DNA of 64,000 bases from Arthrobacter gandavensis (GCF_015355785.1 NZ_JADKYW010000005.1:1-64000); one strand, 5' to 3'. Shown: positions 38,863 through 48,162, numbered from the stretch's first letter. The notes: generated from the sequence alone by a model not told the origin. Made by a program: numbers and translations.

Positions 38863-39375
38863 ATGAGTTCCGAGACCAGCCACTCCACCACCGTCAAAGA
38901 GACCGCCGAGGCGTGGGAATCGCTGTTCCGGGCGCAGGTGGGCGTCATGCGCCGGCTGCAGCGCGACCCGGAGTTCAAGGAACTCACCATGCGCGAGTAT
39001 GACGTGCTCTTCAACCTCAGCCGCTGCCCCACCGGCTGGACCCGCCTCAATGAGCTCAATGAACACCTGCTGATCAGCCAGCCCAGCCTCTCCCGGATGG
39101 TGGAGCGGCTGGAGAACAAGGGCCTGGTCCAGCGCCGGCCCGCACAGAATGACCAGCGTGGTGTTGAGCTGTCCCTGACGGCAGAAGGGCGGGCGGTGCA
39201 GAAGCGCCTCGGCCGGATCCATGTCCGCGGCATCCATGACCTGCTGGCTCCGGCACTGACCGGCCAGGAGCTGGCCCAGGTCAAGGAACTAATGGACAAG
39301 CTCCTCATCGGCCTGAACTCCGAGGGTCCGGGCAGCACCGCCGTCCGGGCGGCGGACACGGAAGGCCTCCGCTGA
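38863..39375 (+). CDS. MarR-family transcriptional regulator
   Basis: This 170-residue winged-helix regulator has the helix-turn-helix LNELNEHLLISQPSLSRMVERLENKG (about 65-92) and the wing QNDQRGVELSLTAEG. The C-terminal dimer helices are at about 120-150. It is translationally linked to the flavin oxidoreductase gene (4-base gap), and the palindrome at 37677 is the likely binding site. Its convergent neighbour is an MFS exporter gene. Ligand unknown; no conserved sensing Cys pair of the OhrR type is visible. Confidence 0.9.
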   Translation: MSSETSHSTTVKETAEAWESLFRAQVGVMRRLQRDPEFKELTMREYDVLFNLSRCPTGWTRLNELNEHLLISQPSLSRMVERLENKGLVQRRPAQNDQRGVELSLTAEGRAVQKRLGRIHVRGIHDLLAPALTGQELAQVKELMDKLLIGLNSEGPGSTAVRAADTEGLR

Positions 39376-39378
39376 CCA

Positions 39379-39404
39379 GTAGCCCCGGCTTCAGCCCGGG
39401 CTAC
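39379..39404. terminator. Hairpin between convergent MarR and MFS genes
   Basis: GTAGCCC (39379) pairs with GGGCTAC (to 39404) around a short irregular loop. It overlaps the MFS stop codon, so it probably ends transcription from both sides. Confidence 0.5.
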
Positions 39405-40888
39405 CTTGCAGCGGTGTCCCCGGCCCCGGTATCGCTGTTTCCGCTTATGCCGCTCTCCGGAAGAATCGGCGGGTCGGCGAAGGCCAGGCGGGGAACCAGC
39501 AGCAGCGCAGCCGACGCAGCAAACGCTGTGACGGAGCAGACAGCCCACACCGTCAGGTAGCCGGACAGCGGTGCCGCCGTCGCCGCCCCTGCAACGTCCC
39601 CCAGGGACTGGCCCGCCGCGCTGAGCAGCGCTATCCCGAACACAGCCGAGGCGAAGGACCCGCCAATGGTCTTGGTGGTGTTGGTGAGCCCCGTCGCCAT
39701 GCCCGTCCGGTTCAGCGGAGCAGCAGCGGCCGCGGCCGAAGGCAGCGCTGCAACCAGCGCACCCGAGCCCAGGCCGGCGATCACCATGTTGGTCAGCGTC
39801 TGGGTCAGGGAATCGTGGAACGGCAGGAACAGTCCGTACCCGATGCCTACCACCGCCGCTGCCCCGGACAGGGTGATCCGCGGGGTGCTCAGCCTCGCAG
39901 CCAGCGGGAACAGCAGCGCACCCGCCAGGACGGACAGGATATACGCTCCGATGATCAGTGATACGGAGCCGGCTTCCAGCCCCAGTCCGTAACCGTGTAC
40001 TTCCCGGTCTGTCCGGGCGAAGGTGGACATGGGCGCCTGGGCACCCAGCACCGAGATGCCGAACAGGCCGGCGGTCAGCTGGACCGGCCACATGGTTGGC
40101 GCACACAGCATGCGGATATCCACCAGGGGCTCATCGAGGCGCAGCTGGCAGCGCACGAAGGGAACGAAGGCCGCCAGGCCCGCGGCCAGGACGGCCCAGA
40201 CCCACCAGGTTCCGGGTCCGTTGATGCGCAGGAAGGTCAGTCCGGACGTCAGCAGCACCAGTCCAACGGCCAGCATCGCGAATCCCCGCACGTCCAGGGT
40301 GCCGCGCGCCCTGAGCCCGGACTCCGGCACCCCGAACCAAATGGCGAGGATGCACAGGGTGGCCGCCGCCGCAGGCACCATCAGGGTCAGCCTCAGGTCC
40401 CCTCCGAAGACGTCCACGAGTGCTCCGGCGGCGAGCGCCCCGGCAATGACGCCGAACTGCAGGCCGCCCACCAGCACGCCGGCTGCCTTGCGGGTCAGCG
40501 CTGCCCGGTTCGGGGCCGACGCCGCCCGCGCGAAGATGAGGGCGACCTCCAGGGGCAGCCACACCACGTAGAACCCCTGGAGTGACCAGGCCACGAGGAA
40601 GGTCCAGAAGTCGGGTGCGAACGCCACGCCCCAGGAGGCGGCCGCCGTGAGCACGGTAGAGACCAGCAGGATGCGTTTATGCCCGTACATGTCCCCCAGC
40701 CGGGCAAGGACGGGCACGGCCAGGGCACTGAACATCAGCTGTGCCGCCTCGAACCAGTTCACGTCGCCGTCGGCAATTCCCAGGTTGCGGGCAATGTCGG
40801 TGAGGATCGGTGTGTAGTACCCCTGTAGGATCCCGCTGGTGATCTCGACAAGCACCAGGAAGAGCACCACCGGGCCCAGGGCACGCAT
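39401..40888 (-). CDS. MFS transporter, drug:H+ antiporter-like with 12-14 helices
   Basis: This 495-residue integral membrane protein has 12 to 14 hydrophobic segments. Loop 2-3 carries the MFS motif LARLGDMYGHKRILL, and the first half contains further transporter-type segments such as GAYIL in the middle. The size and the helix count fit the DHA2 (14-helix) multidrug or siderophore exporters. The start codon overlaps the stop of the M20 peptidase gene by one base, so the two are co-transcribed. The substrate is unknown; the link with a peptidase and the nearby MarR gene is suggestive only. Confidence 0.88.
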   Translation of the reverse strand: MRALGPVVLFLVLVEITSGILQGYYTPILTDIARNLGIADGDVNWFEAAQLMFSALAVPVLARLGDMYGHKRILLVSTVLTAAASWGVAFAPDFWTFLVAWSLQGFYVVWLPLEVALIFARAASAPNRAALTRKAAGVLVGGLQFGVIAGALAAGALVDVFGGDLRLTLMVPAAAATLCILAIWFGVPESGLRARGTLDVRGFAMLAVGLVLLTSGLTFLRINGPGTWWVWAVLAAGLAAFVPFVRCQLRLDEPLVDIRMLCAPTMWPVQLTAGLFGISVLGAQAPMSTFARTDREVHGYGLGLEAGSVSLIIGAYILSVLAGALLFPLAARLSTPRITLSGAAAVVGIGYGLFLPFHDSLTQTLTNMVIAGLGSGALVAALPSAAAAAAPLNRTGMATGLTNTTKTIGGSFASAVFGIALLSAAGQSLGDVAGAATAAPLSGYLTVWAVCSVTAFAASAALLLVPRLAFADPPILPESGISGNSDTGAGDTAAR

Positions 40889-42252
40889 CAGGGCACCAGG
40901 TTCTGCAGCAGGCGGCGGTAGAACGCAATGCCCTCGCCGAAGGTGCGAACCGAAAGCTTCTCGTTGTCCGCATGGATCGATGCCCGTGCTGCCTTGTCCA
41001 TCCGGAATGGGGCGAAACGGTAGACGGCGTCGCTGATCGCGGTGAAACGGCGCGAGTCCGTGCCGCCGAGCATGATGTACGGCGCGGCGATGGCATCCGG
41101 GAACACTTCACGGATCGCCGCCTCCAGCGCGGCGAACTGGGCGTTCGACGTCGGGGAAACCGGCGATGGTTCGCTGCCTTCCACGACCCGCAGGGAGACT
41201 TTCCGGTCCCGAACCGTGCGGCGCATCCGCGTCAGCACGGATTCGATGCTCTCCCCCGGTGCGATTCGGACATTTGCGTTGGCGGTTGCCCGGGTGGGCA
41301 GGACGTTGGAGGCCTTGGATCCGGCCAGCTGCGTGAGGGCGACAGTGGTTCGGGTCAGGGCATTGGGCTCTCCGCCCAGGGCACCAAAGATCCTCGTCAG
41401 CGGTAGACGCAGCGAACCGGCACGGGCAAACAGTGCCGCCGGCAGCGGGGAAGCCCCGGCAGCCAGCCGGCCCAGCATTTCAATGGTGACCGGGTGCAGG
41501 GACGCCGGGAAGGGCCTGCGGTCCAGGCGCACGACGGCGCGAGCCAGCCGGGCAGCGGCACCGAGGCGGTTGGGCGTGGAGGCATGGCCTCCGGGATCTT
41601 CCACCGACAGCTCGACATCCAGGATGCCCTTTTCCGAGACACCGATGACGGCGACCGGTGCGTTGACGAACGGAAATGCCTGGCCGGCGACTGCCCCGCC
41701 TTCATCCAGCACCAGCCAGGGCCGCACGCCGCGGTCCTGCAGCAGGGCAGCAGCCCGGGCCGCCGTGTCACCGGCGGTTTCCTCGTTGTCTCCAAAGGAC
41801 AGCCAGACGGTGCGGGAAGGAGCGAACCCTTCTTCGAGCAGGGTTTCGACGGCTTCCAGGATGGCTGCCAGCGACCCCTTGTCATCGAGGGCTCCGCGTC
41901 CGTGGATGCAGCCATCCGCCAGGACACCGGCAAAGGGCGGGTGTTCCCAGGCCGCCTCGTCCTGGACCGGCACCACGTCATAGTGCGCCATCAGTACCAC
42001 CGGTTCGAGCCCGGCTTCCGTGCCCTGCCAGCGGAACAGGAGCCCGCCGCCGACTTCCTCGCGGGCCAGGTGCTCGTGGACCAGCGGAAAGAGGACGGCG
42101 AGCTCATCCTGGAAACGGGCGAACTCGGCGTCGTCCACCTCCTCGGGAACGCGGGAGGAAACGGTGCGGCAGGTAATGAGCCGGGCCAGCTTAGGGGCCG
42201 CGGTCTCTCCCCTGTCCCGGGGCAGTGCTTCTGCCGGTGTGCTCGTAGACAT
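40888..42252 (-). CDS. M20-family zinc metallopeptidase / amidohydrolase
   Basis: This 454-residue cytosolic enzyme has the M20 catalytic plan. The first metal ligand and general Asp are in LMAHYDVVPV, the bridging Asp in IHGRGALDDKGSL, the catalytic Glu pair in SFGDNEETAGD, and a later metal ligand in LDEGGAV. A lid domain follows (about 215-330). The final His ligand region is LGGTDSRRF, typical of the carboxypeptidase-S / YscS-like group, which cleaves dipeptides or N-acyl amino acids. It starts with ATG at 42252 and overlaps the MFS gene. Confidence 0.9.
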   Translation of the reverse strand: MSTSTPAEALPRDRGETAAPKLARLITCRTVSSRVPEEVDDAEFARFQDELAVLFPLVHEHLAREEVGGGLLFRWQGTEAGLEPVVLMAHYDVVPVQDEAAWEHPPFAGVLADGCIHGRGALDDKGSLAAILEAVETLLEEGFAPSRTVWLSFGDNEETAGDTAARAAALLQDRGVRPWLVLDEGGAVAGQAFPFVNAPVAVIGVSEKGILDVELSVEDPGGHASTPNRLGAAARLARAVVRLDRRPFPASLHPVTIEMLGRLAAGASPLPAALFARAGSLRLPLTRIFGALGGEPNALTRTTVALTQLAGSKASNVLPTRATANANVRIAPGESIESVLTRMRRTVRDRKVSLRVVEGSEPSPVSPTSNAQFAALEAAIREVFPDAIAAPYIMLGGTDSRRFTAISDAVYRFAPFRMDKAARASIHADNEKLSVRTFGEGIAFYRRLLQNLVP

Positions 42253-42331
42253 GGAAGCAGTGTAGGGCCGCTATGTTACCGGCGGGTTTTACGACGCGAT
42301 GCTACGTGCCGGCCGTCCCGCAGGCCCGGGC

Positions 42332-43492
42332 TTATGAACGCGGCCCGGCGGAGCCCGCCAACCCCCGAACGCGTTCCACGGCACCGGTGAGGGCGCGTGC
42401 CGCCAATGCAACCTCGTTCTCCCGCACTGACGGGGGGAAAGTGAGCCGGACGGCGGTCTGGGCAGTTTCCCTGTCCATCCCCATGGCGGTCAGCACTGCG
42501 GACGGCTCGTCCGAGCCTGCTGCGCACGCCGAGCCGGAGGAGCACAGCACCCCTGTCCGTTCGGCTTCCAGCAGGACCGACTCGCCGCTGGTTCCGGGGA
42601 AGCAGAACGAGGCGTGGCCGGGCAGCCTTTCCGTCCGGTGTCCGGTCAGCAGGGCACCAGGCACCGACTGCAGGACGGTCTCAATCAGGTAGTCGCGCAG
42701 TTTCACGGCACGGGGTGCTGCAGCCTGGCGTTCCCGGTCTGCGAGTTCCAGCGCTGTGGCCATGGCCACAGCACCGGCAACATTTTCGGTTCCTGACCGG
42801 CGGCCTCGTTCCTGGCCGCCGCCGTGAAGAAGCGGTTCGAGGGGCAGGACCCCGCGGACGTAGAGCAGGCCGCAGCCCTTCGGTGCGCCGAGTTTGTGGC
42901 CGGAGAGGCTCATGGCGTCGATTCCCGTACCCGTTACGGACACCGGCAGCCAGCCGGCGGCCTGCACCGCGTCGGTATGGAACGGTATCCCGCGGGTTCG
43001 GCACGCATCGGCGATCTCCGCGACCGGCTGGAGGGTTCCCACCTCGTTGTTGGCCGTCATGACGGTGCAGAGGGTGGTGTCGTGTGTCAGCGCAGCTTCA
43101 ACTGCGGCTGCATCCACCCGCCCTGTCCCGTCCACAGGAACCAGGGTGATGCGGAAGCCGTGGAGGCGCTGCAGGTAAGCCAGGGACTCCAGCACCGCCG
43201 GATGTTCGACGGCGGTGGAGACGATGTGGCGTCCCTGCGGTGAGGCGAGGGCCAGGCCCTTGACGGCGAGGTTGTCCGCTTCGGTGCCGCCGGAGGTGAA
43301 GACAATGTCCCCTGGCCGGCAGCCGAGCACCTCCGCGGCAGTGCGCCGGGCATAGTCCAGGGCACGGGCTGCCGCCTCACCCGCCGAGTGTGTGCTGGAG
43401 GGGTTCCCGAAATCGCTGGTATACAGGGGTGCCAGCGCAGCCAGGACTTCGGGCCGGACCGGGGTGGTGGCAGCGGCATCGAAGTAGATCAT
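42332..43492 (-). CDS. Cysteine desulfurase (NifS/IscS-like) of the nad operon
   Basis: This 386-residue PLP enzyme removes sulfur from cysteine for Fe-S cluster assembly. The PLP lysine is K200 in SLSGHKLGAPKG, and the catalytic Cys323 lies in the mobile loop LCSSGSACAAGSDEPS. The cofactor-binding His is in STAVEHPAV. Such nifS-like genes next to nadABC are known in several phyla, where they supply sulfur for the NadA cluster. The start codon overlaps the nadC stop (ATGA), making it the last gene of the nrtR-nadA-nadB-nadC operon. General Isc/Suf roles are also possible. Confidence 0.9.
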   Translation of the reverse strand: MIYFDAAATTPVRPEVLAALAPLYTSDFGNPSSTHSAGEAAARALDYARRTAAEVLGCRPGDIVFTSGGTEADNLAVKGLALASPQGRHIVSTAVEHPAVLESLAYLQRLHGFRITLVPVDGTGRVDAAAVEAALTHDTTLCTVMTANNEVGTLQPVAEIADACRTRGIPFHTDAVQAAGWLPVSVTGTGIDAMSLSGHKLGAPKGCGLLYVRGVLPLEPLLHGGGQERGRRSGTENVAGAVAMATALELADRERQAAAPRAVKLRDYLIETVLQSVPGALLTGHRTERLPGHASFCFPGTSGESVLLEAERTGVLCSSGSACAAGSDEPSAVLTAMGMDRETAQTAVRLTFPPSVRENEVALAARALTGAVERVRGLAGSAGPRS

Positions 43493-44409
43493 GCGCGGAT
43501 GTCCAGGCCGAGGTCCAACGCGCGGACGCTGTGCGTCAGGGCACCGGCAGAGATGATGTCCACTCCCGTGGCCGCAATGGCGGCCACGGTGTCCAGCCGG
43601 ACATTGCCGCTGGCCTCCGTCAAGGCCCGTCCGTTGATGGTTTCCACTCCGCGGCGCAGGTCTTCGACGCTGAAGTTGTCCAGCAGCACGGTGTCCGCTC
43701 CTCCGGCCAGCACGGCTTCAATCTGGTCCAGGGAATCCACTTCCACCTCGAAATGCACGGTGTGGGAGAGCCTGTCCCTGGCCTGGCGGAGCGCCGACGC
43801 AAGGTCGGCACCCATTGAGGCAAGGATTGCCAGGTGATTGTCCTTGGCCATGACCGCGTCGGAGAGGGAATGGCGGTGGTTGGACCCGCCTCCGCACCGC
43901 ACGGCGTAGCGTTCGAGCGCCCGCAGCCCGGGGGTGGTCTTGCGGGTATCGGCGATGCGTGCCCGGGTCCCCTCGGCTTCGGCAACGAACCGGGCGGTGA
44001 GGGTGGCGATCCCGGAGAGCCGCTGCGCAAGGTTCAGGGCCACCCGTTCGGCGGCAAGGATGGTCCTCGCGGGCCCGGTGATTTCGGCGAGGATCCCGCC
44101 GGCGTCGAACCGCTCTCCGTCGCGAACCAGGCCGATCACCGCCGCGCCGGGTCCGGCGAGCCGAAAGGCCGCCTCAAGAACCTGCTCGCCGCAGAAGACG
44201 CCCTCTTCCCGGGCAGTCAGGAACGCGGTCGCTGCGGTTTCCGCCGGGATCAGGGCCTGGGAGGTGAGGTCTCCCCACGGTGAGTCCTCCGCGAGCGCGG
44301 CGGTGACCACCTGATCCACTGCGTGGCCGGGAAGGGGCAGCGGCAACGCCCCGGCGTCCCGGGGCAGCGGTTTCGGGGAACCGGTTTCGGCTTGCGGGGT
44401 CTTCGTCAT
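43489..44409 (-). CDS. nadC: Nicotinate-nucleotide pyrophosphorylase (quinolinate phosphoribosyltransferase)
   Basis: NadC (306 residues) converts quinolinate and PRPP to nicotinate mononucleotide, CO2 and PPi. The typical N-terminal block is AALAEDSPWGDLTSQAL, the PRPP/quinolinate-binding residues include RKTTPGLRALERYAV and GGGSNHRHSLSDAVMAKDNH, and the barrel end has DTVLLDNFS and ASGNVRLDTVAAIAATGVD. The frame is open much further upstream, but the ATG at 44409 is the family start, leaving a 19-base gap after nadB. The order nadA-nadB-nadC is typical of actinobacteria. Confidence 0.95.
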   Translation of the reverse strand: MTKTPQAETGSPKPLPRDAGALPLPLPGHAVDQVVTAALAEDSPWGDLTSQALIPAETAATAFLTAREEGVFCGEQVLEAAFRLAGPGAAVIGLVRDGERFDAGGILAEITGPARTILAAERVALNLAQRLSGIATLTARFVAEAEGTRARIADTRKTTPGLRALERYAVRCGGGSNHRHSLSDAVMAKDNHLAILASMGADLASALRQARDRLSHTVHFEVEVDSLDQIEAVLAGGADTVLLDNFSVEDLRRGVETINGRALTEASGNVRLDTVAAIAATGVDIISAGALTHSVRALDLGLDIRA

Positions 44410-44428
44410 GGGGTATTCCGTTCTCGGG

Positions 44429-46066
44429 TCAAACAGGTTCGGTGAGCGGGAGCGTGCCCGGGCAATGGTCGGCCGTGGCGGCCTGCGGGGCCGGCGCCCG
44501 CTGCGGGTCATCGGTGCGGAAGTGCGCTCCGATCGGGGAACTGCGGCGCAGCGCCGCTGCAACGACCAGCCGGGCGCAGGTGAGCAGGTTGGCGTCTTCC
44601 AGTGCCTTGACCGGCTCTCTTTCGGAGTGAACCGGAGCGGCCGCGGCGCCGTCGAGCAGCCCTGCGGCCTCACGCAGGCCGCTGCCGCTGCGCAGCACGC
44701 CCGCATGCTCCCACATCAGGGACTGCAGGGCGGCGCGTTGGAAGGGCCGCCTTCTGGTCGGGTCTTCGCGGGAGGACTGGAAGGACGCCGTCCCGGAACA
44801 GGAGGCGCCGGGTGCCTCCGGGCCGGGCCGGATTCCTTTCCACAGCCCCGCGGGTGTCCCTGTTTCCCAGGCCCGTCCGGCATCCTCGGCGGTGCAGGCA
44901 GCAGCAGCCCGGGCTCCGAAGACCAGGCCTTCCAGCAGGGAGTTCGAGGCAAGCCGGTTGGCGCCATGGACACCGGTGCAGGCGGCCTCTCCTGCCGCGT
45001 AGAGTCCGGGAACCGAGGTCCGCCCGGACAGATCCGTGGCAATGCCGCCCATCCAGTAGTGGGCGGCGGGCACTACCGGCAGCAGATCGCGTTCCCAGTC
45101 GAACCCGTGCGCGGCAGTAACGGCGGCCAGGCCAGGGAACCGGCGGGCCAGGAATCCAGCGCCCCTGCGCCGCACGATTCCGGTGGCATCCAGCCAGACG
45201 GTTCCCTCCCCCGTGGCCGCCAGGTCCCGGACGATCGAGCGGGAGACGACGTCGCGCGGCGCCAGTTCGGCGTCGTCATGGTACCGGTGCATGAACCTGC
45301 GGCCCCGGGCATCGCGGAGCACCGCCCCTTCGCCGCGGACGGCTTCGGAGATGAGCGGTGTGCCGGGTACCGCAAGTGCCGTGGGATGGAACTGGAAGAA
45401 CTCCTCATCCCTGGTTTCCGCGCCCGCCCGCGCTGCCAGGGCGACGCCGTCTCCGGTGGCGCCGGAAGGGTTGGTAGTGTGCCGGTAGAGTTCGCCCGCA
45501 CCGCCCGTGGCCAGGAGAACAGTATGCGCGTCAATCCGCTGCTCCCGCCCGGCGGCCAGGACATCAAGCCCCGAGACGGCACCGCCCGTGAGGACCAGGC
45601 GGACCGCGAACGTGTTCTCGAGGACGGTGATCCCGGGATGCGAGCGCGCGGCCCGAATCAATGCCGCGGCTATGCCGGCGCCGGTTGCGTCCCCGCCTAT
45701 GTGCAGGATCCGCCGGGCGGCGTGGGCTGCTTCCCGCGCGAGCGCCACGGACCCGTCAGGGTTGGCATCGAAAACGGCACCCAGGTCCTGCAGCCGCAGG
45801 ATATGGGAGCCGGCTTCCCGGCAGAGCACTTCCGCAGCGGCACGGTTTCCCGTCCATGCCCCTGCTGCCAGGGTGTCCTCGCAGTGGGATGCCGCGGAGT
45901 CAGCGCCGGAAGACTCCGTTACTGCCGCGATGCCGCCCTGCGCGTGCCAGGTGTTGCTGTGCTGCAGCACTGACTTGGTCACCAGCAGCACCTCAGTGCC
46001 CTGCGCTGCCGCGCAAAGTGCGGTGTACAGGCCTGCGATCCCGCTGCCGACGACGGCGATGCTCAA
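44429..46066 (-). CDS. nadB: L-aspartate oxidase
   Basis: NadB (545 residues) oxidises L-aspartate to iminoaspartate with FAD, feeding quinolinate synthase. The FAD-binding motif IAVVGSGIAGLYTALCAA is at the N-terminus. The conserved block NTWHAQGGIAAV and the catalytic region TGGAGELYRHTTNPSGATGDG are present, and the C-terminal helical part is intact. The start is a TTG that overlaps the TGA of nadA (TTGA), so translation is coupled to the frame used at the end of nadA. This overlap supports the second nadA frame as the real ending of that gene. Confidence 0.94.
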   Translation of the reverse strand: MSIAVVGSGIAGLYTALCAAAQGTEVLLVTKSVLQHSNTWHAQGGIAAVTESSGADSAASHCEDTLAAGAWTGNRAAAEVLCREAGSHILRLQDLGAVFDANPDGSVALAREAAHAARRILHIGGDATGAGIAAALIRAARSHPGITVLENTFAVRLVLTGGAVSGLDVLAAGREQRIDAHTVLLATGGAGELYRHTTNPSGATGDGVALAARAGAETRDEEFFQFHPTALAVPGTPLISEAVRGEGAVLRDARGRRFMHRYHDDAELAPRDVVSRSIVRDLAATGEGTVWLDATGIVRRRGAGFLARRFPGLAAVTAAHGFDWERDLLPVVPAAHYWMGGIATDLSGRTSVPGLYAAGEAACTGVHGANRLASNSLLEGLVFGARAAAACTAEDAGRAWETGTPAGLWKGIRPGPEAPGASCSGTASFQSSREDPTRRRPFQRAALQSLMWEHAGVLRSGSGLREAAGLLDGAAAAPVHSEREPVKALEDANLLTCARLVVAAALRRSSPIGAHFRTDDPQRAPAPQAATADHCPGTLPLTEPV

Positions 46067-47366
46067 GGCCGGACCGCCAGCATCCGTTCCAGGGCGGTGC
46101 GGGCCGCGGCCGCGGTGTCAGCCGGGACGGTGATCCGGTTGCGGACTTCTCCGGACACGAGTCCCTCGAGCACCCAGGCGAGGTAGCCCGGGTGGATACG
46201 GTACATGGTGGAGCACGGACAGATAACCGGATCGAGGCAGAAGATGGTGTGTTCCGGGTGCTGCGCGGCAAGCCGGTTCACCATGTTGATTTCGGTACCG
46301 ATTGCGAAGGTGCTCCCGGCGGGCGCAGCAGCAACCGCTTTCCGAATGTAGTCGTGGACCCGGATTCATCCGCCGCGTCCACGACCGGCATGGGGCATTC
46401 GGGATGCACAATCACCCGGACATTCGGATATTCGGCCCGGGCCCGCTCTATCTGCCCTTCCGTAAAGCGCTTATGCACGGAGCAGAAGCCGTTCCAGAGC
46501 AGGACCTTCGCGTCCAGCAGGCGCTCTGCGGAGTTGCCGCCCAGCGGGAGGCGCGGGTTCCACATGGGCATGGCATCCAGGGGAATACCCATGGCTTTGG
46601 CCGTGTTGCGGCCCAGGTGCTGGTCCGGGAAGAAAAGGACCCGCTGGCCCCGTTCGAATGCCCATTCCAGCACGGACGCGGCGTTAGAGGACGTGCAGAC
46701 GATTCCGCCGTTTTCCCCGCAGAACGCTTTCAGCGCGGCGGAGGAGTTCATGTAGGTCACGGGGATGACCGGCTGCATGCCGCCGGTTGCCGGGGACCGG
46801 CCGTAAAGTGCGGTGAGCTGCTCCCAGCATTCGGCGACCGAATCGGCGTCGGCCATATCTGCCATGGAGCATCCTGCGGCGAGGTTCGGCAGCACAACCG
46901 CCTGGTTCGGTGCGGAGAGCAGGTCCGCTGTTTCCGCCATGAAGTGGACGCCGCAGAACACGATCGCCTCAGCCTCCGGACGGCTCTTGGCGGCACGGGC
47001 GAGCTGGAACGAGTCCCCCACAAAGTCTGCATGCCGCACCACTTCGTCCCGCTGGTAGAAGTGCCCGAGGATTACAACGCGGCTTCCCAGCGCTTCCTTG
47101 GCTCGGTGGATCCGTTCGTCCAGCTCGGCTGCGTCCGCTTCCCGGTATTCAGCCGGAAGTTCGCCCTGGCGGGGTGTTCCGGCAGGGACAGCATCGGCAA
47201 GGGACGCACCGGGGCCGTATCCCGGGTCACCGTCGAAGGACCAGGGGTCGGCGGCGAGGCCCGGGGTGCAGGTGGCGGCTGCCAGGGCCTGCGCCTCTTT
47301 CGGCCCGGACAGCAGCGCGATCCTGGTGGCTACGCTGCCCTCCGGCGCCGGAATAGTGTCAGTCAT
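46063..47366 (-). pseudogene. nadA: Quinolinate synthase with a one-base frameshift
   Basis: NadA condenses iminoaspartate with dihydroxyacetone phosphate on a [4Fe-4S] cluster. The first frame (ATG at 47366, GGAG upstream) reads 338 normal residues with cluster ligands in VFCGVHFMAET (Cys138) and IVCTSSNA (Cys224), up to DESGSTT. There the frame breaks, and normal sequence continues in the next frame (YIRKAVAAAPAGSTFAIG), including the last cluster ligand in VICPCSTMYRI, to the stop that overlaps nadB. One base is missing near 46351 within ACG-AC-TAC. Repaired, the protein would be about 434 residues. Either the strain has lost NadA, decoding shifts frame, or the read has an error. The gene overlaps nrtR by 8 bases. 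Confidence 0.85.
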
Positions 47367-48096
47367 GTCGTTGCTCCGTTGCTGCTCGTCGCGGACTGGG
47401 AAAGGATTCGTCACGGGGATCCGGGCCGCTGTAGCGGTACAGCCGGGGCGGCCGGTGACGTCCGCCCTGAAGGTAGTGCTCGGTGGGCTCGATGTGCACC
47501 GATGCCTGCAGCTGGCGGCGGAAGTTTGCCGGGTCCAGATCGCGTCCCAGGACGGCTTCGTAGACCTCGCGGACCTGGGCAAGGGTGAAGGTGGACCCGA
47601 GGAAGGCGTAGGCCACGGTGCCGTACTCGAGTTTGTTGCGCAGCCGCCAGAGTGCATAGTCAACGATCCGGTTGTGGTCGAAGGCCAGGGTCCCCACCTT
47701 GTCTGCCCGGAACCAGGCGACGTTTTCATCCTGCCTGGCCAGCGCGGCCTCGTCCGGCTGGACCAGCGCCCAGTAGACGATCGAGACTACCCGGGGGGTC
47801 GGTGACCGGTCCGGGCCGCCAAAGGCGTAGAGCTGTTCGAGGTACCGCGGCGTCAGCGCCGTGGTCTCCTGCAGGTTCCGCGCAGCGGCGTCCTGGAGTG
47901 ATTCGCTGGGACGCAGCGGACCGCCGGGCAGCGCCCACAGGTCCAGGTAGGGCTGCCTGATCCGGCGCACCAGCGGCAGCCACAGTGTCAGGTTTCCGGT
48001 GTCCGGGTCCGGGCGCAGGGCAAAGATCACCGTTGAAATCGCCAGCGACGGGGGCTCCTGTTCCCGTTCGGAGACGTTGGCGTACCTGGGGCTCAT
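47359..48096 (-). CDS. nrtR: Nudix-related transcriptional regulator of NAD synthesis (NrtR-like)
   Basis: This 245-residue protein combines a Nudix-fold domain (about 18-150) with a C-terminal winged helix (about 165-235, STFTLAQVREVYEAVLGRD, NFRRQL). The Nudix box GGPLRPSESLQDAAARNLQE is degenerate at residues 58-81: the usual REUxEExGU becomes RNLQETTAL, losing one catalytic Glu and the Gly. That is typical of NrtR repressors, which bind ADP-ribose instead of hydrolysing it. It leads the operon and overlaps nadA by 8 bases. The palindrome at 48150 is its probable operator. A catalytic Nudix role is less likely. Confidence 0.85.
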   Translation of the reverse strand: MSPRYANVSEREQEPPSLAISTVIFALRPDPDTGNLTLWLPLVRRIRQPYLDLWALPGGPLRPSESLQDAAARNLQETTALTPRYLEQLYAFGGPDRSPTPRVVSIVYWALVQPDEAALARQDENVAWFRADKVGTLAFDHNRIVDYALWRLRNKLEYGTVAYAFLGSTFTLAQVREVYEAVLGRDLDPANFRRQLQASVHIEPTEHYLQGGRHRPPRLYRYSGPDPRDESFPSPRRAATEQRHD

Positions 48097-48149
48097 CCCT
48101 TGTCTGCCTTTCCGGCCAAAGGCCCTCGGCGATCGGCGTGATTAGTAAG

Positions 48150-48162
48150 AGTCATATTGACT
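48150..48162 (-). promoter_or_regulatory. Candidate NrtR operator
   Basis: AGTCA-TAT-TGACT is a perfect palindrome, extended imperfectly by outer AGT/ACT. It lies 53 bases before the nrtR start, next to TACTAAT on the minus strand, a plausible -10, so a bound repressor would block transcription of nrtR-nadABC. The link to NrtR is inferred from position and symmetry. Confidence 0.5.

Noticed and set aside
44408-45973. Plus-strand open frame of 521 codons
   Set aside because: It is antisense to nadB; Gly/Arg/Pro-rich with no known motif.
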